NCBI GenBank assembly: GCA_937918905.1
Contig: CAKZSH010000174.1
Location: forward strand, 1-64,000
Direction of reading: 5' to 3'
Length of the DNA stretch: 64,000 nucleotides
From: an uncultured Saprospiraceae bacterium
GTDB taxonomy: Bacteria > Bacteroidota > Bacteroidia > Chitinophagales > Saprospiraceae
In this document: positions 8,784 through 17,270 of the stretch, in pieces
How the letters are laid out: every line of letters starts with the position of its first letter
Numbering within the stretch: the stretch's first letter is position 1
Program-made: the position numbers and the translations under genes
Notes under the pieces: generated by a model
Seen by the model: only the letters and a program-made list of their open reading frames with translations
What the model was told of the DNA's origin: nothing
The model's database searches: none

Positions 8784-9128
8784 TTAAGGTCTTTTTACAT
8801 TCAATCGTTGTGTAGCGATGATTTTGTTATCATGACCTAATAATTGCACTAAATACATACCTTTTGGAAATCTATCCACGTAATATTTTTTCTCATTATC
8901 CACTTCAAAAGATTTTACCTTTTTTCCAACGATATTATAAATATTGATTTGACTTACTGATTCACTTTCGTCTTTTAATTGAAAATATTCAACAGCTGGA
9001 TTTGGGTACACCTTAAAGGTAGGTTTGTGAAAACGGAAGGAAGGCGCCTCAGAGGTATTCTGAGCCAATTGGGCAGAAGCCGCAAAAGAGATAAAAAATA
9101 AAAAAGTTAAAAGTATAATTTTCTTCAT
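8784..9128 (-). CDS. Minimal secreted protein: signal peptide plus T9SS type A sorting domain
   Basis: 114 residues. There is a signal peptide at 1-19 (MKKIILLTFLFFISFAASAQ). A short linker follows, and the rest is a T9SS type A C-terminal sorting domain: FKVYPNPAVEYFQLK, INIYNIVGKKV, FPKGMYLVQL, IIATQRLNVKR. Sorting domains normally follow a large passenger, but here the passenger is only about 18 residues. It may be a small surface peptide, a remnant of a larger cargo gene, or a decoy for the T9SS. It is monocistronic, with a terminator downstream. Confidence 0.85.
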   Translation of the reverse strand: MKKIILLTFLFFISFAASAQLAQNTSEAPSFRFHKPTFKVYPNPAVEYFQLKDESESVSQINIYNIVGKKVKSFEVDNEKKYYVDRFPKGMYLVQLLGHDNKIIATQRLNVKRP

Positions 9129-9417
9129 TCCGTCGATTTTAATTGTGATTACTACAAAATAAGCGAAACATTTGGATAAAACAAGTACGCTTAGGTAGCT
9201 TTATAAAAAAATTAACACTTTTTGGATAATAAACTCGAGGTAAGATTCATTATGTTTAATTCAAAAATTAATCCAATTCAGTTTATCCTTCCAAATTATG
9301 TACGAAATAAGCTATCATTTAGATTTTTTCTTTTCGCAAAAATATAACTGTTCAAACTATCTTTTGTTCAAGTAAGACGATGGGGAGATATGGGTTGGTT
9401 GGGGTAAAGACATTTTC
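9129..9417. other. Intergenic region without recognised features
   Basis: 289 bases upstream of the minimal T9SS protein. I see no ORF or strong hairpin. Probable promoter region for the minus-strand gene. Confidence 0.4.
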
Positions 9418-9547
9418 TTTTGAATAACGAATAACGAATATCGAACAAGGAACAAGGATTTGAGAAGTTTGACGAATAATTTTGAAAGGTAGAATCACGT
9501 TATTCGACGAACTTCTTAAATCCTTGTTCGATATTCGTTATTCAAAA
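9418..9547. repeat. Palindromic element PE2
   Basis: Arms 9418-9479 and 9499-9547 share ttttgaataacgaa, tatcgaacaaggattt and the apex motif gtttgacgaataa / ttattcgacgaac. The left arm has a duplicated aacgaat and aacaagg unit. No U-tract at either end. Confidence 0.9.
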
Positions 9548-9560
9548 TCCATCTATCAAA

Positions 9561-9600
9561 AAAGACTCGTCAAAATTAATTTGACGAGTCTTTTTTTTTT
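9561..9600. terminator. Rho-independent terminator of the 9.6 kb lipoprotein gene
   Basis: Stem gactcgtcaa (9564-9573) / ttgacgagtc (9581-9590), with A-rich sequence on the left and ten T on the right. It works for the minus-strand gene that ends at 9614. Confidence 0.85.
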
Positions 9601-9613
9601 AGAAAAATTAATT

Positions 9614-10051
9614 TTACTGAGGCGAAACATGAAATTCAATGGTTGACATGGTTTCATTTTTCCCCTCTTCCTCTGCCCATGCTTTAGCTTCTAAAATCCA
9701 GTTTTCATTAGGGGGAATGTTATTTAATGAAAAATCATCATGGTATTCATAAACTCCATTCGATTGATGAATGTGAGCTTCAACTGGTTTATCATAAATG
9801 ATATTAGTAGCATCATCCTTTTGATAAATTTTCACATTGATATGATGGATGGTGTTAGCATTTCTTTCATTAAAATTAACATGAAGGTGAATATTATCAC
9901 CTACTTTTTTATCTACCGCATCAGGAGACATTATTTCTACTTGATATTCTAATTCTAAATCAAGATTGTTGTTGCCGTCGTCGTCATCTTTACAAGAGGT
10001 AACAAAAGATAGTCCCACCAATAGGAATGCCACAAGCCATAAGTTTTTCAT
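9614..10051 (-). CDS. Small lipoprotein with an Ig-like fold, function unknown
   Basis: 145 residues. A lipoprotein signal ends at the lipobox FVTSC (Cys20), followed by KDDDDGNNN, an acidic run after the cysteine that resembles the surface-export signal of Bacteroidota lipoproteins. The rest is predicted beta-rich with VGDNIHLHVNF and a histidine-rich IHHINVKIY / VEAHIHQ. It loosely recalls DUF4625-type lipoproteins (histidine-rich Ig-like domains), but I cannot assign it firmly. It stands alone with its own terminator. Confidence 0.7.
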   Translation of the reverse strand: MKNLWLVAFLLVGLSFVTSCKDDDDGNNNLDLELEYQVEIMSPDAVDKKVGDNIHLHVNFNERNANTIHHINVKIYQKDDATNIIYDKPVEAHIHQSNGVYEYHDDFSLNNIPPNENWILEAKAWAEEEGKNETMSTIEFHVSPQ

Positions 10052-10203
10052 AGAGGATTTGATTTTGATTTTTTAAATAAGGTAAAAGTGATTTGTAATT
10101 GTTTTGTTATTAGTCGTTAAATCAATCACATTTTTTATCAAAAATAAGGGAAAGGAAATACGGAAAAAGTTAATATTTAAGAAATGACATTTTAAATACA
10201 AAT

Positions 10204-10989
10204 TTAAAATAACTCCAACATCCATCTAAAAAATCCAAACATATTGAGAATTGCTCCAATCACTACCACAATCAAAACTCGGTATGCCCAAACATCTGCT
10301 TGAGGATAATTAGATGCAAAGTTAGCCGTCCACCATCCACCAGCAGTTTGTCCAATTGCCATCAGTCCGCCTATTTTCCAATCAATTAATCCTTGCCAAT
10401 GAAAAATACCTAAGGCTACAATAGTGTAAAGTGCAACTACAAATGACTTTAAAACATTGGCATCAATAATATTGTAACGGGCTATCAAAACCATAACGAT
10501 CAAAAACATAACGCCCATTCCCATTTGGATAAAACCACCATAAAATCCGAGTGCTAAAAAAAGCGGAATAGCAATCCATGGATTCACTTTTTTATCAGGA
10601 TCAGTTTTTTGTAACCAACGTTTGGGTTTGATTAAAATGGCAAATAACATAAAGACCATCATAAATCGAAATACCTGTTTGAATTGTTCATTGCTCACCC
10701 AAACTGCTAAAAAGATTCCAGCAATCGCACCCAATGAAATAAAAAATATCGGTTGCCAACTTCGTTTGATATCGAGTTTTCCATTTTTATAAAATGCCCA
10801 AGTACTTGCTGATGTTTGAAAGGTGATTCCTACTCGGTTAGTGGCATTGGCAATGGTGCCAGGAAGTCCTACGATCTCTGTTAAAATGGATAAGGTAATT
10901 GCAGAACCGTTACCTGCAAGAGTATTGATAAATCCTGCAACGGCAGAACCGATAATGATGATGGCGTAATGGTAAAATTCGAGTTCCAA
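10204..10989 (-). CDS. Sulfite exporter TauE/SafE family membrane protein
   Basis: 261 residues with about seven to eight hydrophobic helices in two homologous halves, as expected of TauE/SafE (TSUP) transporters. The first half has the GFINTLAGNGSAITLSIL segment. The second half has the equivalent GFIQMGMGVMFLIVMV. Such proteins are implicated in export of sulfite, sulfoacetate or related organosulfur anions. The substrate cannot be read from the sequence. It is followed by mce on the same strand after about 80 bases, but a shared role is not obvious. Confidence 0.9.
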   Translation of the reverse strand: MELEFYHYAIIIIGSAVAGFINTLAGNGSAITLSILTEIVGLPGTIANATNRVGITFQTSASTWAFYKNGKLDIKRSWQPIFFISLGAIAGIFLAVWVSNEQFKQVFRFMMVFMLFAILIKPKRWLQKTDPDKKVNPWIAIPLFLALGFYGGFIQMGMGVMFLIVMVLIARYNIIDANVLKSFVVALYTIVALGIFHWQGLIDWKIGGLMAIGQTAGGWWTANFASNYPQADVWAYRVLIVVVIGAILNMFGFFRWMLELF

Positions 10990-11070
10990 TTGTTTTGTTT
11001 TTTAGTTGAAAAGCTATTAAACGTTTAACGTCCAGCGTAAAACGATTTTTTCAACTCTTGATTCACATTG

Positions 11071-11472
11071 TTATTTAATCTCTTGACAAAGCTCAACCAA
11101 AACACCATTAGCAGTTTTGGGATGTACAAAGCAAACTAATTTATTATCAGCACCACGTTTGGGTTCTTTGTTGAGTAGGATAAATCCTTCTCTTTCAAGG
11201 CGTTTCATTTCTTTTCGAATGTCTTTAACTGCATATGCGATATGATGAATTCCTTCGCCTCTCTTTTCAATAAATTTTGCAATCGGGCTTGAAGGGTCAG
11301 TAGCTTCAAGTAATTCAATTTTATTTGGACCAACTTTAAAAAAAGAAGTTTTTACATTTTCCGATTTTACTTCTTCGATTTTGTAGTGTGATTTTCCAAG
11401 GAGTCTTTTATAGACTTCATTTCCAGCATCAAGGTCTTTGACTGCAATTCCGATGTGTTCGATTTTTTTCAT
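11071..11472 (-). CDS. mce: Methylmalonyl-CoA epimerase
   Basis: 133 residues, the usual size of this VOC-superfamily enzyme, which interconverts (R)- and (S)-methylmalonyl-CoA in propionate metabolism. Metal-binding residues are in place: His in EHIGIAVKDLD, the Glu of IELLEA, His in EGIHHIAYAVKDI, and Glu in VELCQE. The start is clear (MKKIEHIGIAV). A -7 element lies about 30 bases upstream. No mutase genes are in the window. Confidence 0.92.
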   Translation of the reverse strand: MKKIEHIGIAVKDLDAGNEVYKRLLGKSHYKIEEVKSENVKTSFFKVGPNKIELLEATDPSSPIAKFIEKRGEGIHHIAYAVKDIRKEMKRLEREGFILLNKEPKRGADNKLVCFVHPKTANGVLVELCQEIK

Positions 11473-11501
11473 TAATGAAAATTTTTAATTGAAAAACTTT
11501 G

Positions 11502-11509
11502 CAAAAGTA
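11502..11509 (-). promoter_or_regulatory. -7 element upstream of mce
   Basis: The minus strand reads TACTTTTG (TAnnTTTG), 30 bases upstream of the mce start codon. The nearest TTTG on that strand is about 26 bases further up, longer than the usual spacing. Confidence 0.4.
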
Positions 11510-11649
11510 ATTTATTCTAAAACCTTTCTAAGGTTCAAAGGAGGTTTAATTTCTGAATTGTTGAATCATGTGGTTGTGTTGTAAGGAAAATGTTTTTAGT
11601 AAAACATAGGGTTTATCTGAGAACTAATTTTACGCACAAAACATATTGA

Positions 11650-11872
11650 GGATTGAACGCGGAGTCGCAGAGACACAGAGTTTGTCGAATAATGTATAGA
11701 GCACGCAGAGAATTTTATTAAAATAAAAATGAGTAGAGATGCAGATGTTTAAAGTGTTTTTTGATAGAAAGACTTTGCGGCCTCTGTTGCTATTTTTCAA
11801 AGAAAAATACTCTGCGACCTCAATAAGTTATTCGGCAAACTCCGTGTCTCAGCGACTCCGCGTTCAATAATC
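11650..11872. repeat. Palindromic element PE3 (long loop)
   Basis: Arms 11650-11692 and 11828-11872 match over about 42 bp (ggattgaacgcggagtcgc ... tttgtcgaataa). The loop is about 135 bp, and its edges contain partly complementary segments (gcacgcagag / ctctgcgac). The apex motif lies at the inner ends of the arms. It is the only feature in the mce-12054 gap of about 580 bases. Confidence 0.85.
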
Positions 11873-12053
11873 AATATCAATACTCAATATATTTTTTGCG
11901 GAACATCAGCTATTATGTTAAAGAAATATTAAGAAACGATTTTAATTTAAACCCTGCTCCAACCTGCAAGTCCAATCCACCAAATTCGCTAATCAATAAA
12001 GTTAGCCATCTATTTAAAATCAATTTTATTAACTTATCAAAAACCTTTTTAAC

Positions 12054-12374
12054 ATGAAAATCAAAATGCTTATTATCGGAATGTTTCTATTTGGATTTGC
12101 TTTTACTACTCAAGCTCAAACTACTCAAAAGAATGTTGTAAAAACTCAAGTAAAACAGCATCAACGAATTAAACATGGAGTGAAAAATGGAGAGTTAACA
12201 AGAGCTGAAGCAACTCGACTAAAAAAACAACAAGTGAATATCCAACGTACAAAAAAAGCAGCTAAAGCTGATGGTGTAGTCACTCGAAAAGAGAGAGCAA
12301 TCATTAAAAAGAAGCAAGCGAAGGCGAGTAAAAATATTTACAGAAAGAAGCATAATACTCGAGATCGAAACTAA
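12054..12374 (+). CDS. Small basic secreted protein, function unknown
   Basis: 106 residues. There is a signal peptide at 1-22 (MLIIGMFLFGFAFTTQAQ). The mature part is very basic and helical, with two similar helix-turn-helix segments: VKNGELTRAEATRLKKQQ and AKADGVVTRKERAIIKKKQ. The acidic turns (NGELT, DGVVT) recall degenerate EF-hand or calcium-loop spacing, but the key acidic residues are too few to claim calcium binding. Similar short basic periplasmic proteins are known in Bacteroidota. No partner genes adjoin it. Confidence 0.75.
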   Translation: MKIKMLIIGMFLFGFAFTTQAQTTQKNVVKTQVKQHQRIKHGVKNGELTRAEATRLKKQQVNIQRTKKAAKADGVVTRKERAIIKKKQAKASKNIYRKKHNTRDRN

Positions 12375-12377
12375 ATA

Positions 12378-12462
12378 ATTGAAAATGAAAAATTGAAAAT
12401 TTCAATAGCACGGTGAATACACGGTTTTCGAAATTTTCAATTTTCAATTTTTCATTTTCAAT
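12378..12462. repeat. Palindromic element PE4
   Basis: Arms 12378-12402 and 12430-12462 (attgaaaatgaaaaattg / caatttttcattttcaat). The loop contains cacggtgaata and ttcgaaa, shared with other elements. It fills the gap between two convergent genes, starting 3 bases after one stop codon and touching the other. Confidence 0.85.
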
Positions 12463-12968
12463 CAATATCCTAGTTGCATGTTTTTGTTGAAACTTAAATC
12501 CAAAACTCTCAATTTTCTTCTCTTTCCAATTCTATATTTTTTGATATAAAATATTCTTCGAATTAAAAAACCGAGACCAACTGAGGAAGCAGGAACTTTC
12601 CAAGCCAAGTCATTTAAAGGGACATCATCTAACGTACCCAATAATGAAAATCCCAACCAAGATGCTGCAAAAGTATACAAACTGCCTTCTGCAATTCTAG
12701 CTCCTCTTCTGTATTTTTTTAACATAGTGATATCTGAAACTTTTACAAAACGTTCGGAGAAAACGATAATATTTTCTTCTGCTTTGATATCAATCATAAT
12801 GTCTTTATACCATCCTTTACTTCCTTTGAGTTTAAAAATTATTTCTTCACCGAGGTAGAATTTTTTGGTTTTTACTTTACCTCTTTTTTCCATTTGTAAA
12901 ACTTTTTGAGCGGATACAGGTATGGCAGTAAAAAGAAAAAGGGCTAGAAAAATGTAGATAAATTTCAT
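12462..12968 (-). CDS. Secreted or membrane protein of unknown function
   Basis: 168 residues with a signal peptide at about 1-20 (IFLALFLFTAIPVSAQ). Residues 25-90 are predicted beta-rich (KKFYLGEEIIFKLKG). Residues about 95-140 hold hydrophobic segments (LYTFAASWLGFSLLG, VGLGFLIRRIFY), and the C-terminus is basic (RIGKRRKLRVLDL). I do not recognise a named domain. Proteins of this shape occur in Bacteroidota as uncharacterised envelope proteins. It is convergent with the basic secreted protein, with PE4 between them. Confidence 0.7.
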   Translation of the reverse strand: MKFIYIFLALFLFTAIPVSAQKVLQMEKRGKVKTKKFYLGEEIIFKLKGSKGWYKDIMIDIKAEENIIVFSERFVKVSDITMLKKYRRGARIAEGSLYTFAASWLGFSLLGTLDDVPLNDLAWKVPASSVGLGFLIRRIFYIKKYRIGKRRKLRVLDLSFNKNMQLGY

Positions 12969-13035
12969 AAATCTGATTTTGTTTTTTTTTGTAAAAAACG
13001 AAAAGAGAAGGAGGGTGGTTGGAAAGACATAAAGA

Positions 13036-13182
13036 TATATTGAGAAGAGAACGCAGATAAAACGGAAGCGGCGGATTTTTTTGGATTTTTTTCTTAGGAC
13101 ATAATAAAATTCAAAAATGTCCTAAGAAAAAAATCTGTTTCAATCCGCTGAATTCATTTCATTTGCGTTCCCATCTCAATAT
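13036..13182. repeat. Palindromic element PE5 (imperfect)
   Basis: Arms 13036-13101 and 13117-13182. The inner part is nearly perfect (gatttttttcttaggacat / atgtcctaagaaaaaaatc) and the outer part degenerate (atattgagaagagaacgca / tgcgttcccatctcaatat). It fills the gap between two minus-strand genes. Confidence 0.8.
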
Positions 13183-13200
13183 TTTTTTGACAAAAATATT

Positions 13201-13983
13201 TTACACAAAATCATCATTATTTGTATTCGGTTTTTCAGGTATAGGAGCATTTTCATCTTTTAAAAAGACACCACCTTTTTCCTTAAACATAAAACCTATG
13301 ATTACTCCAAATACAAAACCTCCAATGTGAGCCCAATATGCTACTCCTCCTCCTGCTGCTTTTCCCATAGATGAAAAACCACTAAACAATTCATTGGCAA
13401 TCCACATTCCTAAAAAGATAAATGCAGGGACTTTAAAAGATTGGAAAAATACCAAGACCATCACTTTAATTTGTGATTTTGGGAACATTACAAGGTACGC
13501 CCCTAAGACTGCTGCAATCGCTCCACTTGCTCCTACAGTTGGGACAGAACCCGCACATATATTAGTTACTTCTCCGACACATTTGATACCTTGATCGTTT
13601 CCACACGGGAAACAACATCCTATTTGATCTGTTCCCATTCCAAAATAAATATGTGCAATTGAAGCAGCCACTCCGCCAGCTAGATAAAACAAAACAAACT
13701 TAAAACTACCTACAGTAGCTTCAATATTATCTGCAAATATCCATAGCATCAACATATTACCAATAATATGCATCAACCCGCCATGCATAAACATACTGGT
13801 CAGTAAAGTGAAATAATTTTTTCCATTTAGAATATCTTGGGGAATCGAGCCGTAATTGCAAATTAGCAAATCGGGGTCTTGCATCTGAAGAACAAAAGCG
13901 ATGACATTTAGCGCAATAAATCCATATGCAAAAAGTGGGAAATGACCACCTTTAACTTGGTCGTCACCTATAGGAATAAACAT
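13201..13983 (-). CDS. Rhomboid-family intramembrane serine protease
   Basis: 260 residues from the ATG at 13983 (MFIPIGDDQVKGG). A 55-codon upstream extension to 14148 reads through palindrome PE6 and has no family support. Six or so membrane helices are visible. The catalytic serine lies in TVGASGAIAAVLGAY and the catalytic histidine in WAHIGGFVFG. The family landmark HGGLMHIIGNMLMLWIF (loop 1 and TM2) is clear. Unusually, the segment before the active serine is a long loop with five cysteines (GCCFPCGNDQGIKC, NICAG). The C-terminal tail is short and polar. Its substrates are unknown. Confidence 0.92.
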   Translation of the reverse strand: MFIPIGDDQVKGGHFPLFAYGFIALNVIAFVLQMQDPDLLICNYGSIPQDILNGKNYFTLLTSMFMHGGLMHIIGNMLMLWIFADNIEATVGSFKFVLFYLAGGVAASIAHIYFGMGTDQIGCCFPCGNDQGIKCVGEVTNICAGSVPTVGASGAIAAVLGAYLVMFPKSQIKVMVLVFFQSFKVPAFIFLGMWIANELFSGFSSMGKAAGGGVAYWAHIGGFVFGVIIGFMFKEKGGVFLKDENAPIPEKPNTNNDDFV

Positions 13984-14035
13984 AATTTTGGTATTTGATT
14001 CGAGGGGCAAAGTACGGCTTTTTTTATAAAATTTT

Positions 14036-14143
14036 GTTCTTTGATGAATTCTGTGGTTAGGGAAAAGTGGAAAACAAAACGACCAAAGGAAGAGTTGCTT
14101 TCTACTTTTCCCTGACTCAAAAACACGGAATTTGTCAAAGAAC
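14036..14143. repeat. Palindromic element PE6
   Basis: Arms 14036-14068 and 14104-14143, imperfect (gttctttgatgaattctgtg ... agggaaaagt against acttttccct ... cacggaatttgtcaaagaac). It shares the ttctttgacaaattccgtg module with PE23. It lies just upstream of the rhomboid gene, and the frame is open through it. Confidence 0.85.
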
Positions 14144-14384
14144 CCCAAATTAATGTTGGAATCTTATTAGACGGATAGCCGTGTAGCTACTATTTCTCTA
14201 CTTAGTGTGCATTTGCGTACAAAAAATCTGAATCTAGTTTGTTAGATTTGAATCACAAACTAGATTATCATTAAAGTCAATCTAAAACATAGATGACAAA
14301 TCACTATGTTTTTAATGTCAAATGATAACTACTAGGAAAATTTTTACTACTTTGTTTTTAACTATATAAAATCAAATTATACAA
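14144..14384. other. Divergent intergenic region
   Basis: About 240 AT-rich bases between the rhomboid gene (-) and the gliding-type protein (+). A near-match to a -7 element (TACTTTG) lies around 14347. No ORF seen. Confidence 0.35.
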
Positions 14385-16307
14385 TTGCTTACACGAATCC
14401 TTGTCATATTAAATAGCGTTTTACTGTGTTGCTCTCTTTTTCAATGGAGAACCTCATCCAATTATTTTTCTTCAAAGGAAAATATTAATACTCCTTCTAT
14501 TTTATCCTCAAGTCCTGATATGTTTTGTGATGGAACATTAGGTGAAAATATTTTTACAGATGGTGATTTTGGTTCAGGACCTGAAACCAATTTAAGCTCT
14601 GATGTCAACGGCTATGCCCCAGGGTATGATTATCAACCCAGTCCTCCACCCAATGATGGATTTTATACCATAACCAGCAACACTACTTTTTGGGGAAGTT
14701 TTGCCAATTCAAGTTGGGTTAATACTGGAGACAATAGTAATGATCCAAATGGTTACATGATGGTAATTAATGCAAGTTTTTCACCTGGGATTTTTTATGA
14801 AAATACAGTTGATAATCTTTGTGAAAATACGACTTATCAATTTACGGCAGATGTGATTAACTTGATAAAACCTGGTTTGAATATGATAAAACCTAATTTG
14901 GAATTTTTGATTGATGATGTTGTTCTATATTCTACGGGGATAATTGTTGAAGATGGTTCTTGGAATACCTATGGTTTTACTTTTGTCTCTGCACCGGGAA
15001 TCAATGAATTAAAATTAACTGTAAGAAATAGTGCGCCAGGAGGGAATGGAAATGACCTTGCTTTAGATAATATTGAATTTAGAGCTTGTGGACCTGAGAT
15101 AATTGTTAACACTTCTATCGAGTTTATTTGTGATGGAGAAACAGCTTCATTGGAAGCTGATATTATTGGAACCCAATACGATACTCCTTACTTTCAATGG
15201 CAATTGAGTACTGATGGAGGTTTGAATTGGAATGATGTTGCTGGTGCAAATAATGAGGAATTATTCATAGGGGTTCCTGTTGATGGTGATGAGTACCGAC
15301 TTTTGGTTTCGAACTCTTCTGCTACTATTGATAATCCAAAATGTCGAGTTATTTCTAATGTCAAAGAAATTGAAATTACCCCTATTTATTTTACACATTT
15401 CGATACGATTTGTCAAGGATTGACATTTGAAGTAGGGACTTCAACTTACGATGCAAGTGGTGTTTATTTGGATAGTTTGATCGCAACCTATAATTGTGAT
15501 AGTATTGTTACAACACATTTGACTGTTGCTCCTGATCTTGGAATTACTGCTGATTTGGAGATAATGAATCCTTTTTGTCCAAGTGATGGTAATGGAAGTA
15601 TTACGGTAAATAATGTTCAAAATGGTTCAGGGCAATATGTGTTTTCAATAGACGGCGATCCTTATCAGGCGATTCCTGTTTTTGAATTTTTACAAACGGG
15701 CAATTATTCCATTTCTATTTTAGATCATTATGGTTGTGAAAATACTTTGGAAGCAGAATTGATTGATCCCAATCCCTTGATGGTAAATTTAGGAGAAGAT
15801 CAAGTCATTTCTTTGGGATATGAATACATCATTCCAACCCAAGTGAATCTTCCCATTGATAATATTATTTGGACTCCTGAGGCAGGTTTGAGTTGTTCAG
15901 ATTGTTTGAATCCAGTTGCTTCACCAGGAGAAACAACGACTTATCAAGTTACTGTAATTGATACCAAAGGTTGTGTTACCAATTCGTCGATTACCATTTC
16001 GGTTGACAATACTCGTAAGGTTTTTATTCCAAATGCCTTTTCACCTGATGGTGATGGATACAATGATTATTTTACTATTAATGCAGGTCTTGATGTGGAA
16101 TCCATAATTAGTTTTGAAGTTTATAACCGTTGGGGCGCAGTTGTTTTTTCTATGAAAAATTTTCAACCTAATGATGATAACTTTGGTTGGGATGGATATT
16201 TGAAGGGAAAAAAAATGGATAGTGGTGTGTATGTTTATAATGCTGAAATTCTATTTAAGGATGGTTTGACAGAAAGGTTTACAGGGGATGTGACGGTGGT
16301 GGAGTGA
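14385..16307 (+). CDS. Secreted protein with gliding-motility-associated C-terminal (CHU_C) domain
   Basis: 640 residues. The best start is a TTG at 14385, since an in-frame stop lies just upstream and it gives a signal peptide (ILVILNSVLLCCSLF). Residues about 50-235 look like a carbohydrate-binding-type jelly roll (FTDGDFGSG, NTTYQFTADVINL, DLALDNIEFRACG). Residues about 240-330 are Ig-like (YFQWQLSTDGGLNW). A C-x-G unit (TICQGLTFEVG) and an SprB/PKD-like unit follow. Residues about 545-640 are the CHU_C domain: FIPNAFSPDGDGYNDYF, VYNRWGAVVF, FGWDGYLKG, GVYVYNAEI. CHU_C is a type B-like T9SS sorting signal, so the protein should be exported to the surface. It stands alone, followed directly by PE7. 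Confidence 0.88.
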   Translation: MLTRILVILNSVLLCCSLFQWRTSSNYFSSKENINTPSILSSSPDMFCDGTLGENIFTDGDFGSGPETNLSSDVNGYAPGYDYQPSPPPNDGFYTITSNTTFWGSFANSSWVNTGDNSNDPNGYMMVINASFSPGIFYENTVDNLCENTTYQFTADVINLIKPGLNMIKPNLEFLIDDVVLYSTGIIVEDGSWNTYGFTFVSAPGINELKLTVRNSAPGGNGNDLALDNIEFRACGPEIIVNTSIEFICDGETASLEADIIGTQYDTPYFQWQLSTDGGLNWNDVAGANNEELFIGVPVDGDEYRLLVSNSSATIDNPKCRVISNVKEIEITPIYFTHFDTICQGLTFEVGTSTYDASGVYLDSLIATYNCDSIVTTHLTVAPDLGITADLEIMNPFCPSDGNGSITVNNVQNGSGQYVFSIDGDPYQAIPVFEFLQTGNYSISILDHYGCENTLEAELIDPNPLMVNLGEDQVISLGYEYIIPTQVNLPIDNIIWTPEAGLSCSDCLNPVASPGETTTYQVTVIDTKGCVTNSSITISVDNTRKVFIPNAFSPDGDGYNDYFTINAGLDVESIISFEVYNRWGAVVFSMKNFQPNDDNFGWDGYLKGKKMDSGVYVYNAEILFKDGLTERFTGDVTVVE

Positions 16308-16315
16308 TATTTCAT

Positions 16316-16436
16316 GAAGAAGGGAAAAAGGGAAGACGGATTTACGATTTGAGAAGTTTGACGAACTAGCGTGTTCTAAGGTATTCGACAAAAACTTCTC
16401 AAATCGTAAATCCATCTTCCCTTTTTTCCCTTTTTC
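16316..16436. repeat. Palindromic element PE7
   Basis: Arms 16316-16364 and 16383-16436 (gaagaagggaaaaagggaag, acggatttacgatttgag, aagtttgacga). It shares almost the whole arm with PE9 and PE20. It begins 9 bases after a stop codon and has no U-tract. Confidence 0.9.
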
Positions 16437-16603
16437 AAAACAAAAATTCCCCTAACTAAAATAAGATAGGGGAATAGTGCTGTTGAATAGTTTTAGTAAA
16501 AAATCATAGCTTACTATCAAAAGTCAAATCGAGTGTTCTTTAGTTTTGATGGCTTTATACATTTATAGACACGGATTAATTTTAAAAAGGTTGGGTGCTT
16601 TGC

Positions 16604-16641
16604 AAAAAAAAATCCTCCACCAAGTTTTAAGTTGATGGAGG
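16604..16641 (-). terminator. Terminator of the 16.7 kb lipoprotein gene
   Basis: Stem cctcca / tggagg with partly paired interior (ccaagttttaagttga). On the plus strand nine A precede the stem, giving a U-tract for minus-strand transcription. It lies about 60 bases after the stop of the minus-strand gene. Confidence 0.6.
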
Positions 16642-16699
16642 TGGAAATTTAACTCGAATGTAGTAGTAAGGTTTTTATCAAAATCAAAACATAGGGGTT

Positions 16700-17140
16700 T
16701 CAATACTGATTTTCTGATTTTGATATTTTTATTTCAAAAATATAATCTTTTAGTTCAATCATTTCGTCGATTTGATTTTCAGGAATCACGCTTTCCAATT
16801 CAATAATATATTCTCCATAAATCAAAGGTGTATTTTTACCAAATCGAAACATCAATTCTTTATTCACCATCTGTCCTTCAATTGTAATTTCTACTTCAGT
16901 TCTGACTTGACCATTCCAAAAACAATTGGCACGATCATTCATTGGACATCGAGAATCTTCGATAACATCAATGATTTTTATTTGAAAAGACTCCAAAGTT
17001 AGATTGGCTTCTTGTTGGAATTCAAGCGTAAATGTTTCGTTAATGCTGACTGACTTGGTATTGAGCATGTCGTCTGATATACAACTTTCTATGCTTAAAA
17101 AGCTAGTCAGGATGATAGCTAAGGTTTGTAGGTTTTTCAT
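16700..17140 (-). CDS. Lipoprotein with DSRCP-type motif, function unknown
   Basis: 146 residues. A lipoprotein signal peptide ends at SIESC (Cys20). The mature part contains EDSRCPMNDRANCFWNGQV, a two-cysteine motif (DSRCPxxxxCxWxG) that recurs in small Bacteroidota lipoproteins of unknown function. The two cysteines probably form a disulfide. The rest is beta-rich (QIKIIDVIED, EVEITIEG, YIIELESVIPE). It lies at the end of a minus-strand run with its own terminator. Confidence 0.75.
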   Translation of the reverse strand: MKNLQTLAIILTSFLSIESCISDDMLNTKSVSINETFTLEFQQEANLTLESFQIKIIDVIEDSRCPMNDRANCFWNGQVRTEVEITIEGQMVNKELMFRFGKNTPLIYGEYIIELESVIPENQIDEMIELKDYIFEIKISKSENQY

Positions 17141-17240
17141 AAGCTCAAGGATTTTAGTTGACGTTTATACTTGGGAAGACGAAGGACGAAAAGAGGAGGT
17201 TGGGAGATGGCGGGGTCTTAATATTTTTTTAACGTTTTTA

Positions 17241-17270
17241 TGTAACCGCCAATTGAAATTGGCGGTTACA
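17241..17270. repeat. Perfect palindrome PE8
   Basis: 14-bp arms tgtaaccgccaatt / aattggcggttaca with a 2-bp loop. It touches the stop codon of the 17.3 kb gene. No strong U-tract on either side, though T-rich sequence lies to the left. Confidence 0.85.

Noticed and set aside
13984-14148. 55-codon N-terminal extension of the rhomboid gene
   Set aside because: It is palindrome PE6 in translation, and the internal ATG gives a normal rhomboid start.
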